A stretch of 64,000 nucleotides of DNA from Neotamlana nanhaiensis (GCF_000943555.1 NZ_JTDV01000016.1:1-64000); one strand, 5' to 3'. Shown: positions 17,959-28,254, counted from the first letter of the stretch. The notes: a model not told the origin generated them from the sequence alone. Made by a program: numbers and translations.

Positions 17959-20479
17959 ATTGTTCTTTAAGTTTATATTGGCTAGTAAATCTTTTAGATT
18001 CTTCTCGAATAAATGTGCGCTCTTCATTACTTAATTCAGATAAAATGTTTTTTGTATGCGCTCTAGCATATGGGTTGGGTATGTTAATTAAATATCTGTG
18101 AGCCACAACTTTGTCTAATTGATAAAGCCGTTTAAATAGTGATGCATGATCTTTGTTTAATCTGTCGATGCTTATTTTTTGTGCAAGATTATTGTGTTGG
18201 TTAACTACTATTTGTTTAAACTCAGATTTGTTTTTATAGAAGGTGCTTATGTATAACTTTGTTAAGCTTAGCATAGCACGATCTATTTGTTCGGAAGCAT
18301 TTGTATTGTGGCTATTAGTAGTTGTAGTAGCTTTTGGTGTGTAAATATTAGAATAGTCAACAACTAACGCTCCGTTTTTAAATTCGCCATAAGTTTTTTT
18401 GAATGTTTTTCTATCGGTTTTTACGGCTAGACCTGATAATTGTCCATTGTGGGCAAATGCTCCGTTATAGATGTACGTGCTTGTTGCAAACATACCAGCG
18501 TAATTAATTTTTCCTTGGCTGTCCCAATCGCCTACATAGAAGTTACCATTCTTTTTCCATTTATAGCCACCTACTTTGTAGGGCTTTCCGTTTTTAAAGA
18601 ATCCAGAATAAACATCGCCTTGATTGTATTTAATAACTCCGTATCCGTTTTGGCAATTACCCAAACAATTATCTCCAGTTGTTTTTTTGTTTAAATAATC
18701 GGTTAACAAATTGGTGGTTAATTTGCCTTGGGTATAAATACCTGCTTGACTTAATTTGTTGTTTTTATAGTAATAGCCATAGCCATCTTGTTTGCCGTCT
18801 TTCCAATGCCCATAGTATTGTTCGTTTGTTGATTTCCATTCATATGTTCCAAATCCACTTCGCTGCCCGTTATAAAAATTACCACTATAAATATCACCAT
18901 TGGCATAAAGAAACTGTCCATATCCATGGAATTTACTGTTTTTAAAGAAACCTTCTATTTTTGCTCCACTTTCAAATTCATAAGTACCGTAACCGTCTTT
19001 ACAATTTCCTGAAATACACGGGGAGGTTGTTTTTGTAGTTGCAGTTAGCTCGGGTTTATTTTGACTGATGATATCTGTAGTTGCATCAAAATATCTGGCA
19101 GGAAGCCATTCGTTTTTTTGGGCATACTTATAGGATGATAGCGTTATTTTTGTATCATCTGGTAAAGTTACTACCTGATCAAAAGTTGTTGTATAGGTTA
19201 TCTCTTTTACTTCATTTTGTATTTTGCCTTTAACAACTAAATAGAAATATGTTTTATCATTTTTATCATATTTATAATAAAAAAAGTGACTACTAGGTGT
19301 TTTGCTGTGCTTTAAAAGTTTGCCGTTTAAATAAGCTTTATTACTGTCTATATCATAATATATAAGAGTTTTTGTGTCGTAATATTTGTTTTTCGAAGCG
19401 TAAACAATACGGTCTCCTTTTGTGGTTTTACTCATACTTTTTTTTGCGTCTGTAAAAACGGGTACGCCTTGATAATATGGGGCAAAACTCGCGTTTAATT
19501 TATGCATCATAACATCGGAGTTTGGTAAAACCATTTCTGCTTTTAAGCGGCTTGTTGGCTTTCTGTCTTTGGCATGAGAACCTTTTACGGTGTAATAGGA
19601 ATGTGAAAAAACATCATATAACTGTATATCTTCCGTTTCTGGTAGTTTGCTCCAACTAATATCGTTGGCTACTTTGCCATTTCTAAAAATAGATACAGGA
19701 TAAGCTTTATCGGGATACACCGAACCGAATGTAATTTCGTTCTTTTTTTCAAGCTCGCTATAGTATTGAATTGGGGTTGTAAAAACATTTGTAATGCCGT
19801 TCGACTGTTTGTAGGTTTGCTCTATTGGGTTTCCTTTTTCATCAAACTTATAAAATATTTCAGTGGTAATATTTGGGGTATATCCGCCTTCGGTTTTTAC
19901 TAGCCATCCATTTTTATAGGTATTTATGTAAGTTAATTCTTTGTTTTTATTTTTTGAAGTGTATTGTATCTGTAGCGCATCATTTAATAAGTTATATTGA
20001 TAGGCTATAGTTTTAAGGTCTCCATTTTGGTTGATTTCCTCAAAAATCAGCCTATTTTTATTATCGTAAGTGTATTTTGTAATGCTGTGTTTTGTATTAT
20101 AAACATGATCGTTGCTAACAATTAAACCGTTTTCATAAACAAAGGTTTCTGTAGCACCACCAAAGTAACGTATTTTAGTAATGTAACCAGCTTCATTAAC
20201 TGTATAGGTATGGCCACCATTACCTTTTAAAATACCGTTTTCATAATTATAGTGTAGAGTAGATTTTATGCAATGCCCTGATCTACTAAAAACAGGCATG
20301 TTTTTGAAGCCATCTTTAAAACCTGCCGAATAAACATCGCCTTTTAAATTAAAATGCTCTAGTTTGTATTTAAAAGCAATAGGATTTAGTGGTGCATTTA
20401 CAAAATCTACTTTTTGAGAATAAGCATTAAATGCTAAGAGTAGTGTAATTAAGAAACTTAAACCTTTCAGAGTTTTCAT
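17942..20479 (-). CDS. secreted MORN-repeat protein
   Basis: An 845-residue exported protein with a signal peptide (MKTLKGLSFLITLLLAFNAYS). Residues about 55-240 show YD-like beta repeats (HTYTVNEAGYITKIRYFGG, KYTYDNKNRLIFEEI). A block of at least seven MORN repeats lies at about 480-690 (GYGTYEFESGAKIEGFFKN, GYGQFLYANGDIYSGNFYN, GFGTYEWKS, GYGVIKYNQGDVYSGFFKN). The last 150 residues are helical. MORN repeats bind lipids or proteins in eukaryotes; in secreted bacterial proteins the role is not established. The gene overlaps the next, related secreted-protein gene. Confidence 0.8.
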   Translation of the reverse strand: MKTLKGLSFLITLLLAFNAYSQKVDFVNAPLNPIAFKYKLEHFNLKGDVYSAGFKDGFKNMPVFSRSGHCIKSTLHYNYENGILKGNGGHTYTVNEAGYITKIRYFGGATETFVYENGLIVSNDHVYNTKHSITKYTYDNKNRLIFEEINQNGDLKTIAYQYNLLNDALQIQYTSKNKNKELTYINTYKNGWLVKTEGGYTPNITTEIFYKFDEKGNPIEQTYKQSNGITNVFTTPIQYYSELEKKNEITFGSVYPDKAYPVSIFRNGKVANDISWSKLPETEDIQLYDVFSHSYYTVKGSHAKDRKPTSRLKAEMVLPNSDVMMHKLNASFAPYYQGVPVFTDAKKSMSKTTKGDRIVYASKNKYYDTKTLIYYDIDSNKAYLNGKLLKHSKTPSSHFFYYKYDKNDKTYFYLVVKGKIQNEVKEITYTTTFDQVVTLPDDTKITLSSYKYAQKNEWLPARYFDATTDIISQNKPELTATTKTTSPCISGNCKDGYGTYEFESGAKIEGFFKNSKFHGYGQFLYANGDIYSGNFYNGQRSGFGTYEWKSTNEQYYGHWKDGKQDGYGYYYKNNKLSQAGIYTQGKLTTNLLTDYLNKKTTGDNCLGNCQNGYGVIKYNQGDVYSGFFKNGKPYKVGGYKWKKNGNFYVGDWDSQGKINYAGMFATSTYIYNGAFAHNGQLSGLAVKTDRKTFKKTYGEFKNGALVVDYSNIYTPKATTTTNSHNTNASEQIDRAMLSLTKLYISTFYKNKSEFKQIVVNQHNNLAQKISIDRLNKDHASLFKRLYQLDKVVAHRYLINIPNPYARAHTKNILSELSNEERTFIREESKRFTSQYKLKEQYVPKN

Positions 20480-20572
20480 AAAAAATACGTGTTGTTGAGG
20501 GAAACAAAACTACTTTTTAATGAAACAGGAAGTAATACGATGAATGTCGTATATTTTAATAAAGTAACTTTC

Positions 20573-20580
20573 TATATTTG
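20573..20580 (+). promoter_or_regulatory. -7 promoter element of tex
   Basis: TATATTTG, full match to TAnnTTTG, 28 bases before the ATG at 20608. It overlaps the TTG at 20578 that would otherwise be a possible start, which is why I reject the longer frame. Confidence 0.5.
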
Positions 20581-20607
20581 CTTTTTTACAGAATAAGAAC
20601 ACCTTTT

Positions 20608-22731
20608 ATGTTAATAACCGATTATATTTTCTCGCATACCCAACTGCCCAAAACCGCCATACAAAACACCATTAATTTACTTAATGATGCGTGTACTGTA
20701 CCGTTTATTTCCCGATACCGGAAAGAAGCCACAGGAAATTTAGATGAAGTACAAATAGGCGACATTGTAAAATATAAAGAGCAGTTTGAAGCTTTAGAAA
20801 AACGAAAAGCCGCCATTTTAAAAGCCCTTGAAGAACAAGATGTTTTAACCCCCGAATTGCAACAAAAAATTGAATCCACTCAAGATGCTACGGCCTTAGA
20901 AGATTTGTATTTGCCCTACAAGAAAAGCCGAAAAACTAAAGCAGAAAAAGCGCGCCAATTAGGTTTAGAACCTTTGGCTAAAATAATAATGAGCCAAAAT
21001 GCAAGAGATGTAGAGTCGGTGGCATTTCGTTATGTAAAAGGTGAGGTAAATTCTGCCGAAGACGCTCTAGAAGGTGCGCGCCATATTATAGCCGAATGGA
21101 TAAACGAGCGTACCGATATTCGTAACAACATTCGTTATCAACTTGAGCGTTTCGCCATTATTTCAACAAAGGTTGTAAAAACTAAAGAGCACGAAGAAGA
21201 TGCTCAAAAGTTTAAAGATTATTTTGGTTGGGAAGAATCGCTTAACAGAATACCATCACACCGTTTATTAGCTATTTTAAGAGCTGAAGGTGAGGGTTTT
21301 ATTCGTGTAAAAATTGAAATTGATGACGATAGAGCACTAAATAAAATAGAACAGCGTCTTATAAAATCGAATAACGATTGCGCAGAACAAATCGAGCTAG
21401 CCATAAAAGATGCTTACAAGCGTTTGCTTTTACCATCGTTAAGTAACGAAGCTTTGCAAAACGCCAAACAAAAAGCCGATGCTTCGGCCATAACCGTTTT
21501 CGCAAAAAACTTAAAACAATTGTTACTAGGTTCGCCATTAGGCGAAAAACGTATTTTAGCTATCGATCCAGGGTTTCGTACCGGTTGTAAGTTGGTTTGT
21601 TTAGATGCGCAAGGGCAGTTAAAACACAACGAAACTATTTATCCGCATCCGCCAAAAAATGATAGTACGGGCGCTATTAAAAAAATCAGCTCATTAACCG
21701 AAGCTTATAAAATTGAAGCCATTGCCATTGGGAATGGAACCGCATCGCGTGAAACTGAGGCGTTAGTTCGAAAAATTAGGTTTAAAAACGATATTCAGGT
21801 ATTTGTGGTAAGTGAAGCGGGTGCGAGTATTTATTCAGCATCAAAAATTGCACGCGACGAGTTTCCAAATTACGATGTTACGGTACGTGGAGCAGTGTCT
21901 ATTGGTCGCCGTTTGCAAGATCCGTTGGCAGAATTGGTTAAAATTGAAGCCAAAAGTATTGGTGTTGGGCAATATCAGCACGATGTAGATCAAACCAAAC
22001 TAAAAAACGAACTCGATACTGTTGTAGAGCATTGTGTAAATGCTGTTGGCGTAAACTTAAATACGGCCAGTAAAAGTTTGCTGAGTTATGTGTCTGGAAT
22101 CGGACCAAAACTAGCCGAAAATATTGTAGCTTATCGGGATACGCATGGTGCATTTGCATCGCGAACCGATTTAAAAAACGTGCCGCGTTTAGGAGGAAAA
22201 GCCTTCGAGCAAGGTTCGGCGTTTCTTAGAATAAAAGATGCTAAAAATCCGTTAGATGATTCTGCGGTGCATCCAGAAAGCTATCATATTGTAAAAACTA
22301 TTGCAAAAAATGAAGGTAAAACAGTTGATGCACTTATTGGTAATTCGCAAGTGTTGCAAAGCATCAATTTAAAACAATATGCTTCAGATAAAGTAGGGTT
22401 GCCAACCCTTCAAGATATTGTAAAAGAGCTTGAAAAACCTGGGTTAGATATTCGCGAGCAAGCTAAAGTGTTCAGCTTTAATCAAAATATAAAAACCATT
22501 ACCGATGTACAACCGGGACAGCTGCTACCAGGTATTGTAAACAACGTTACTAATTTTGGTGCTTTTGTCGATATTGGTATTAAGGAAAGTGGTTTAATTC
22601 ATATTTCAAACCTATCCGATGGTTTTGTCAGCGATGTAAACGAGCATATCAGTCTGCATCAGCAGGTAATAGTTAAAGTTTTAGAGGTAGATCTTCCGCG
22701 AAAGCGTATTCAATTAAAATTGCATAAATAA
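20608..22731 (+). CDS. tex: Tex-like RNA-binding transcription accessory protein
   Basis: A 707-residue protein with the complete Tex layout: N-terminal helical domain; YqgF/RNase H-like domain near residue 316 (ILAIDPGFRTGCKLVCLDAQG); helix-hairpin-helix region at about 480-570 (VSGIGPKLAENIVAYRD, NVPRLGGKAFEQG); S1 RNA-binding domain at the C-terminus (LPGIVNNVTNFGAFVDIG). I start at the ATG at 20608 because the upstream TTG lies within the promoter element. Tex influences transcription and RNA-protein complexes. The gene stands alone and ends at a strong terminator. Confidence 0.95.
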   Translation: MLITDYIFSHTQLPKTAIQNTINLLNDACTVPFISRYRKEATGNLDEVQIGDIVKYKEQFEALEKRKAAILKALEEQDVLTPELQQKIESTQDATALEDLYLPYKKSRKTKAEKARQLGLEPLAKIIMSQNARDVESVAFRYVKGEVNSAEDALEGARHIIAEWINERTDIRNNIRYQLERFAIISTKVVKTKEHEEDAQKFKDYFGWEESLNRIPSHRLLAILRAEGEGFIRVKIEIDDDRALNKIEQRLIKSNNDCAEQIELAIKDAYKRLLLPSLSNEALQNAKQKADASAITVFAKNLKQLLLGSPLGEKRILAIDPGFRTGCKLVCLDAQGQLKHNETIYPHPPKNDSTGAIKKISSLTEAYKIEAIAIGNGTASRETEALVRKIRFKNDIQVFVVSEAGASIYSASKIARDEFPNYDVTVRGAVSIGRRLQDPLAELVKIEAKSIGVGQYQHDVDQTKLKNELDTVVEHCVNAVGVNLNTASKSLLSYVSGIGPKLAENIVAYRDTHGAFASRTDLKNVPRLGGKAFEQGSAFLRIKDAKNPLDDSAVHPESYHIVKTIAKNEGKTVDALIGNSQVLQSINLKQYASDKVGLPTLQDIVKELEKPGLDIREQAKVFSFNQNIKTITDVQPGQLLPGIVNNVTNFGAFVDIGIKESGLIHISNLSDGFVSDVNEHISLHQQVIVKVLEVDLPRKRIQLKLHK

Positions 22732-22766
22732 AAAAACGCGTTCTTGTATTAAGAACGCGCTTTTTT
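22731..22766. terminator. bidirectional intrinsic terminator
   Basis: Stem CGCGTTCTT / AAGAACGCG with loop GTATT, an A-run on the left and a T-run on the right. It separates the convergent tex and TerB-like genes. Confidence 0.9.
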
Positions 22767-22787
22767 ATTATAAAACAAATGAAGTTA

Positions 22788-23219
22788 TTATTTGTTCATA
22801 TTTTTCATTTCATCAGTAAAAGTATCTAAATCAACACCGTTGCTTACTAATGTTAATGCTTTGTCAACAATATATTTTACATTTTCAGGATGAAATCCTA
22901 AGCCAACTGCAATTTTTCTAAGCAAGCTAATTTCATCCTCATCTTTAATATGGTCAACATAAACCATTCTTGCTAAATCATATAAACGCTCTAATCTTAA
23001 ATCATAAGAATGAGGGGCGTTAATAGGGTGTTTTTTGTAATCTTTTAAAATAGCGGCATAGTCTACTTCGCTAATATTTAAATTACGAGCTAATCTATCT
23101 AAAAACGCTTTTTCTCCGTCGGTTATAATACCATCGTCCATGGCTACACGAACAATAGCTGCGAAATGGTCTTCATTACGTTTTTTAAAACCACTATCAA
23201 ATAAATCTGAAAACGACAT
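22788..23219 (-). CDS. TerB family protein
   Basis: A 143-residue all-helical TerB domain (residues about 10-135). It has the characteristic AMDDGIITDGEKAFLDRLARNL start and the paired acidic segment VYVDHIKDEDEISLLRKIAVGLG. I begin at the ATG at 23217-23219 rather than three codons upstream. TerB domains bind divalent metal and act in stress-response complexes; this single-domain copy may act with the TerB-containing DjlA-like protein elsewhere, but this is not shown by context. Monocistronic. Confidence 0.85.
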   Translation of the reverse strand: MSFSDLFDSGFKKRNEDHFAAIVRVAMDDGIITDGEKAFLDRLARNLNISEVDYAAILKDYKKHPINAPHSYDLRLERLYDLARMVYVDHIKDEDEISLLRKIAVGLGFHPENVKYIVDKALTLVSNGVDLDTFTDEMKNMNK

Positions 23220-23289
23220 AATTATCAATTTTTTAAGTGTTGCAAACCTACATATTTTTTTAATAATTTAACCTAAAAATTTTAAATTT

Positions 23290-23376
23290 TGGGCGTTACC
23301 ACAAGGGGCGGGCTTTCGCTACTCGCTGCCTCCTGCGTCGGCGAGCTCAAACATGCCGCTCAATCCCTAACGCAAA
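23290..23376. repeat. GC-rich dispersed repeat, copy 1
   Basis: About 87 bp starting GGGCGTTACC and ending ATCCCTAACGC. It is much richer in GC than its surroundings. The ends pair (GCGTTA / TAACGC). A second copy is at 44861-44950 with matching ends GCATTA / TAATGC, so the pairing is preserved though the bases differ. Confidence 0.65.
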
Positions 23377-23435
23377 TTAAATCCGTAAACCATGCATTTT
23401 AATACAGTATTATACTAAAAATAAAGTACATGCCT

Positions 23436-23443
23436 TATCTTTG
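23436..23443 (+). promoter_or_regulatory. -7 promoter element of mfd
   Basis: TATCTTTG, full match to TAnnTTTG, only 21 bases before the GTG start of mfd at 23465. The 5' leader would be very short. Confidence 0.55.
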
Positions 23444-23464
23444 CAACTTTAAAAACACAATTAG

Positions 23465-26400
23465 GTGAGTAAAACCCATATCTCTCAAGCCTATTTACAG
23501 GTTTTGCAATCGCATAATCTGCACGATGCTATTGCCCAAACTCAAACAAAAACACATTTAAAAGGTCTTGTAGGTTCTGCATTATCATTTGTTTTAGCAA
23601 ATGCTTTTAAGCAAGCAAAAAAGCCGTTTTTACTGGTTTTTGATGATAAAGAAGAAGCTGCACATTACCTGAACGATTTCGAGCAACTTTGCGATAAGCC
23701 AGATGTACTTTTTTACCCAGGAAGTTACCGCAGACCATACGAAATTGAGGAAACCGATAACGCCAATGTATTATTGCGTGCCGAGGTTTTAAATCGCATT
23801 AATTCGCAAAAAAAACCGGCCTTAATTGTAACCTATCCCGATGCGCTTTTCGAGCAAGTGGTAACCCGAAAAGAGTTAGAGCGCAATACACTAAAAATTG
23901 CGGTAAGCGATAATTTGTCTATCGATTTTGTAAACGAAGTCCTTTTCGAGTACAAGTTTAAACGTGTGGATTTTGTAACCGAACCTGGAGAATTCTCGGT
24001 ACGCGGTGGTATTGTAGATGTGTTTTCGTTTAGTAACGACGAGCCGTATCGAATCGAGTTTTTTGGCGATGAGGTCGATACCATTCGAACCTTCGATGTT
24101 GAAACGCAGCTGTCCATAAATCAGCTTAAAAAAATCAATATTATTCCCAATGTGGCGAATAAAATGGTGGAAGAAAAACGCCAAAGCTTCCTAAAATACG
24201 TGGCTCAAAAAACAGTTGTAGGCATAAAAAATGCAGATTTATTGTTTTCGAGAATCGACGATTTTTATGGTAAAGCTGTAGACGCTTTCGCAAACCTTTC
24301 AAAAGATATAAAACACGCTAAACCTAACGAGTTATTTTGCGATGCTTCGTTATTAAAAAAGCAGTTGTTAGATTTTACACTTGTTGAGTTTGGTAATTCG
24401 GCAGTTATGCTGAACAAAATAGAAACTTCGCAGAATACTTTCTTAGAGTTTAACACAACACCGCAACCATCATTTAACAAACAATTTAATTTATTAATTG
24501 AAGATTTAAATAGCAATCATAACAAAGGCTACACCAACTATATTGCCTGCGTAAGTGAGCAACAAGCCAAACGTTTTCACGACATTTTCGACGATTCAAA
24601 TCTTGAGGTTAGTCCGTATAATACCATAATCGTATCGCTTCATCAGGGTTTTATAGATCATGAAAATAAAATAGTTTGTTATACCGATCATGAAATTTTT
24701 GAGCGCTATCATAAATTTCACATTAAAAATGGCTATGCTAAAAAGCAAGCTATAAGTTTAAAAGAGCTTACTAATTTAGAAATTGGCGACTACGTAACAC
24801 ACATCGATCATGGTGTTGGACGTTTTGGAGGCTTACAAAAAATAGATGTAGAAGGTAATAAACAAGAAGCCATAAAATTGGTGTATGGCGAGCGCGATGT
24901 ACTGTATTTAAGCATTCATTCTTTGCACAAAATCACCAAGTTTAATGGTAAAGATGGTAAGCCACCTAAAATTTATAAATTAGGCAGTACCGCTTGGAAA
25001 AAACTGAAACAAAAAACTAAAGCACGTGTAAAACATGTCGCTTTCAACTTAATAAAACTCTACGCGAAACGTAAAACCGAAAAAGGCTTTCAATACCAAC
25101 CCGATAGTTATTTACAACACGAATTAGAAGCCTCTTTTATTTACGAAGACACGCCTGACCAAAGTACTGCAACAGCCGATATTAAAGCCGATATGGAAAG
25201 CGAGCGCCCCATGGACAGATTGGTTTGTGGCGATGTTGGTTTTGGTAAAACCGAGGTGGCTATTCGAGCCGCATTTAAAGCGGTAGATAATGGCAAACAA
25301 GTAGCTGTTTTGGTACCAACAACCATTTTGGCTTATCAGCATGCTCGAACCTTTAGAAAGCGTTTAGAAGATTTCCCGGTAACTGTAGATTATGTCAACC
25401 GTTTTAGAACGGCAAAGCAAAAACGTGAGACTTTAGAGCAGCTCGAAAAAGGCACTGTGGATATTATTATTGGAACGCATCAATTAGTAAATAAAAACGT
25501 AAAGTTTAAAGATTTAGGCCTTTTAATTGTAGACGAAGAACAAAAATTTGGGGTTGCTGTAAAAGAAAAGCTTAAGACCATAAAAGAAAATGTAGATGTG
25601 TTAACGCTAACCGCAACGCCAATACCACGAACGCTTCAGTTTAGTTTAATGGCAGCGCGTGACTTATCGGTTATTACAACACCACCGCCAAACCGTTATC
25701 CAATCGAAAGTCACGTAATTCGTTTTAACGAAGAAACCATTCGAGATGCGGTAAGTTATGAGATAGAACGCGGCGGACAAATATTTTTCATTCATAATCG
25801 TATTGAAAATATTAAAGAAGTAGCAGGCATGATTCAACGTTTGGTACCCGATGCTAAAGTAGCCGTTGGACATGGGCAAATGGATGGTAAAAAACTCGAA
25901 GAACTCATGTTGCAATTTATGGATGGCGCTTTTGATGTGTTGGTAAGTACAACAATTATTGAAAGTGGCCTCGATGTGCCAAATGCCAACACCATTTTTA
26001 TTAATAACGCCAATAATTTTGGCTTGAGCGATTTGCACCAAATGCGTGGTCGTGTAGGGCGTAGCAACAAAAAAGCCTTCTGTTATTTTATTACGCCAGA
26101 GTATTCGGCAATGACTGAAGATGCCAGAAAACGAATTACAGCTTTATCCCAATTTACCGAGCTTGGTAGTGGTTTTAATATTGCTATGAAGGATTTAGAA
26201 ATTCGTGGTGCAGGCGATTTATTGGGCGGTGAACAAAGCGGATTTATAAATGAAATTGGTTTCGATACCTATCAAAAAATATTAAACGAAGCTATTGAAG
26301 AATTAAAGGAAAACGAATTTAAAGATTTATACGACGAACCTGAAGAAAACAAGGTTTACGTAAAAGATGTTACCATTGATACCGATTTCGAGCTCCTTTT

Positions 26401-26824
26401 CCCAGATAATTACGTAAATAATATTGCAGAGCGTTTAAGTTTGTACACTCAACTTAACGAATTGAAAACAGACGAAGAATTACAAAAGTTCGAAGCTAAT
26501 TTAATTGATAGATTTGGCGAATTACCACAACAAGTGACCGATTTATTAAACAGTGTCCAAATAAAGTGGCTGGCAACCAAAATTGGTTTCGAAAAAGTGG
26601 TGATGAAGCAAAACAAATTAATAGGGTATTTTATTAACGATCAGCAAAGTAGTTTTTATCAAAGTACTAATTTTACTAACGTGTTACAGTTTGTACAAAA
26701 ACACCCTGAAGCTTGTAAAATGAAGGAAAAACAAACCCGAAACGGATTGCGATTATTGCTTACGTTTAACAACATAAAAACTGTAAAACAGGCGTTAAAC
26801 GCATTAAAACCTATTGCTGCTTAA
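23465..26824 (+). CDS. mfd: transcription-repair coupling factor
   Basis: A 1119-residue protein that removes RNA polymerase stalled at DNA damage and recruits UvrA. Order of domains: UvrB-like N-terminal module (about 10-350); CarD-like polymerase-interaction domain (IGDYVTHIDHGVGRFGGLQKI, about 440-500); helicase core with Walker A GDVGFGKTEVA (near 590), DEEQ (near 690) and TATPIPRTL; motif VI MRGRVGRSN; C-terminal TRCF domain. The GTG at 23465 is the only good start; it follows the promoter element at 23436 closely. The gene is intact. Confidence 0.97.
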   Translation: MSKTHISQAYLQVLQSHNLHDAIAQTQTKTHLKGLVGSALSFVLANAFKQAKKPFLLVFDDKEEAAHYLNDFEQLCDKPDVLFYPGSYRRPYEIEETDNANVLLRAEVLNRINSQKKPALIVTYPDALFEQVVTRKELERNTLKIAVSDNLSIDFVNEVLFEYKFKRVDFVTEPGEFSVRGGIVDVFSFSNDEPYRIEFFGDEVDTIRTFDVETQLSINQLKKINIIPNVANKMVEEKRQSFLKYVAQKTVVGIKNADLLFSRIDDFYGKAVDAFANLSKDIKHAKPNELFCDASLLKKQLLDFTLVEFGNSAVMLNKIETSQNTFLEFNTTPQPSFNKQFNLLIEDLNSNHNKGYTNYIACVSEQQAKRFHDIFDDSNLEVSPYNTIIVSLHQGFIDHENKIVCYTDHEIFERYHKFHIKNGYAKKQAISLKELTNLEIGDYVTHIDHGVGRFGGLQKIDVEGNKQEAIKLVYGERDVLYLSIHSLHKITKFNGKDGKPPKIYKLGSTAWKKLKQKTKARVKHVAFNLIKLYAKRKTEKGFQYQPDSYLQHELEASFIYEDTPDQSTATADIKADMESERPMDRLVCGDVGFGKTEVAIRAAFKAVDNGKQVAVLVPTTILAYQHARTFRKRLEDFPVTVDYVNRFRTAKQKRETLEQLEKGTVDIIIGTHQLVNKNVKFKDLGLLIVDEEQKFGVAVKEKLKTIKENVDVLTLTATPIPRTLQFSLMAARDLSVITTPPPNRYPIESHVIRFNEETIRDAVSYEIERGGQIFFIHNRIENIKEVAGMIQRLVPDAKVAVGHGQMDGKKLEELMLQFMDGAFDVLVSTTIIESGLDVPNANTIFINNANNFGLSDLHQMRGRVGRSNKKAFCYFITPEYSAMTEDARKRITALSQFTELGSGFNIAMKDLEIRGAGDLLGGEQSGFINEIGFDTYQKILNEAIEELKENEFKDLYDEPEENKVYVKDVTIDTDFELLFPDNYVNNIAERLSLYTQLNELKTDEELQKFEANLIDRFGELPQQVTDLLNSVQIKWLATKIGFEKVVMKQNKLIGYFINDQQSSFYQSTNFTNVLQFVQKHPEACKMKEKQTRNGLRLLLTFNNIKTVKQALNALKPIAA

Positions 26825-26915
26825 TTATTGAATTAATAATTTTACGTGATACTGAATTTGTTTTAGCATCAAACTTAAAAAGAAGATTACCAACATACCA
26901 AAAGAATCAATATAA

Positions 26916-28247
26916 ATGAAACGCATATTTTTTCTCTTCATTTTTTTACCCAATATGTTGTTGGCGCAACATACTATAAAAGGGGTTTTTTCGCCTGCGG
27001 GAGAGTTTCGCGCTACTATTTTGTATAAAGTAACACCAACAGTTTCGGAGTATGTGGCGAGTTATGAATTGGAGAAGGACGGATCGTTCGAAATACAATT
27101 AGATTCAACAGTAACAAAAGGGATGTATCGCTTGGTTTATGCGTTACCACAAGAAGATTATAATTTCGATATTATTTACAACGGAAAAGAAAATATTGAA
27201 CTAACCTTTAATTCTGAAACAGGCGTAACTTTTGTAAAATCTATCGAAAACAAATTGCTTACCTCTTATACCAATAGCATGTCTATGATTACACAGAGTT
27301 TAAGTAATTATTATGGTAGTCAAAGTAAAGATACAACGGCTTTAAAATCTATTTTTAAAACCCAAAAGGAAACTCAAACTAATTTTGAAAAAGCGGCTCA
27401 AAACACCATTGCATTACATTTTATTAAAGCCAATAAACCTTATATTCCAACAAAAGTTGAAAATGTTAAAACCTATATTGGTAATTTAAGGAAACACTAT
27501 TTCGATAATATCGATTTTGCAAATACTACCCTTCAAAGTTCTAATTTTTTAGATGAAAAAATGCTGAATTACGTTTTTGGAATGAGTGATGAAACCAAAG
27601 ACGATATTACCAATTATAAACAAAACATAAGTGTATTTTGTAAGGCCATGCAGAAGGTGCCTGTAAAAACTAAACGTATCATGTTGGTCGATTTATGGCA
27701 ACAAATGGTTGATTTAGGAATAGAACCTGTGGCTAACTATATTTCTGAAAATTATTTAATGAATATTGCCGTAGAGCTTAACGATCAAGAGCTTTTACAC
27801 ACTTTAATTCTGTACAAAAACCTATCGAATGGTAGTGTAGCTCCCGATTTTTCAATTGAGTTTAAAAAAGAAAGTACAGTAACCACCAAAAAGTTAAGCG
27901 AATTAAAGCTGGCTGAAAATTACGTTATTGTATTTTGGAGTAGCACGTGTTCGCATTGTTTAGATGAAATCCCTCAGTTACATAAATTGGTAAAAACTTA
28001 CGAAAAAGGTAAAGTAAAAGTAATTGCGATTGGTTTAGAAGATCAAATTTATGGTTGGAAAACCCTAACTTACAATTATCCTGAGTTTATTCATGTGTAT
28101 GGTGAAGGCAAATGGGATAATCAAATTGGTAACGATTATGGTGTTACAGCAACACCAACTTATTTTATACTTGATAAAGACAAAAAAATTATTACCAAAC
28201 CAGAAGATTTTGAGGCTTTAAAACTGTTTTTTGAAGGAGAAGAGTAA
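26916..28247 (+). CDS. TlpA-like thioredoxin family protein, secreted
   Basis: A 443-residue periplasmic or surface protein with a signal peptide (MKRIFFLFIFLPNMLLAQ). The first 100 residues after the signal resemble the DUF4369 beta domain (HTIKGVFSPAGEFRATILYKV). A helical middle region follows, then a C-terminal TlpA-type thioredoxin domain with the active site WSSTCSHCLDEIP (Cys near 346 and 349) and the cis-proline segment TATPTYFILD. It would reduce or isomerise disulfides outside the cytoplasm. Many paralogues occur in Bacteroidota; the partner is unknown. Confidence 0.9.
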   Translation: MKRIFFLFIFLPNMLLAQHTIKGVFSPAGEFRATILYKVTPTVSEYVASYELEKDGSFEIQLDSTVTKGMYRLVYALPQEDYNFDIIYNGKENIELTFNSETGVTFVKSIENKLLTSYTNSMSMITQSLSNYYGSQSKDTTALKSIFKTQKETQTNFEKAAQNTIALHFIKANKPYIPTKVENVKTYIGNLRKHYFDNIDFANTTLQSSNFLDEKMLNYVFGMSDETKDDITNYKQNISVFCKAMQKVPVKTKRIMLVDLWQQMVDLGIEPVANYISENYLMNIAVELNDQELLHTLILYKNLSNGSVAPDFSIEFKKESTVTTKKLSELKLAENYVIVFWSSTCSHCLDEIPQLHKLVKTYEKGKVKVIAIGLEDQIYGWKTLTYNYPEFIHVYGEGKWDNQIGNDYGVTATPTYFILDKDKKIITKPEDFEALKLFFEGEE

Positions 28248-28254
28248 TTAAAAT

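Noticed and set aside
17959-18027. Upstream start of the 337-residue secreted protein
   Set aside because: The extension lies within the preceding gene and precedes an evident signal peptide.
20578-20607. Longer Tex start at TTG
   Set aside because: The TTG is part of the TATATTTG promoter element; the ATG at 20608 fits the family start.
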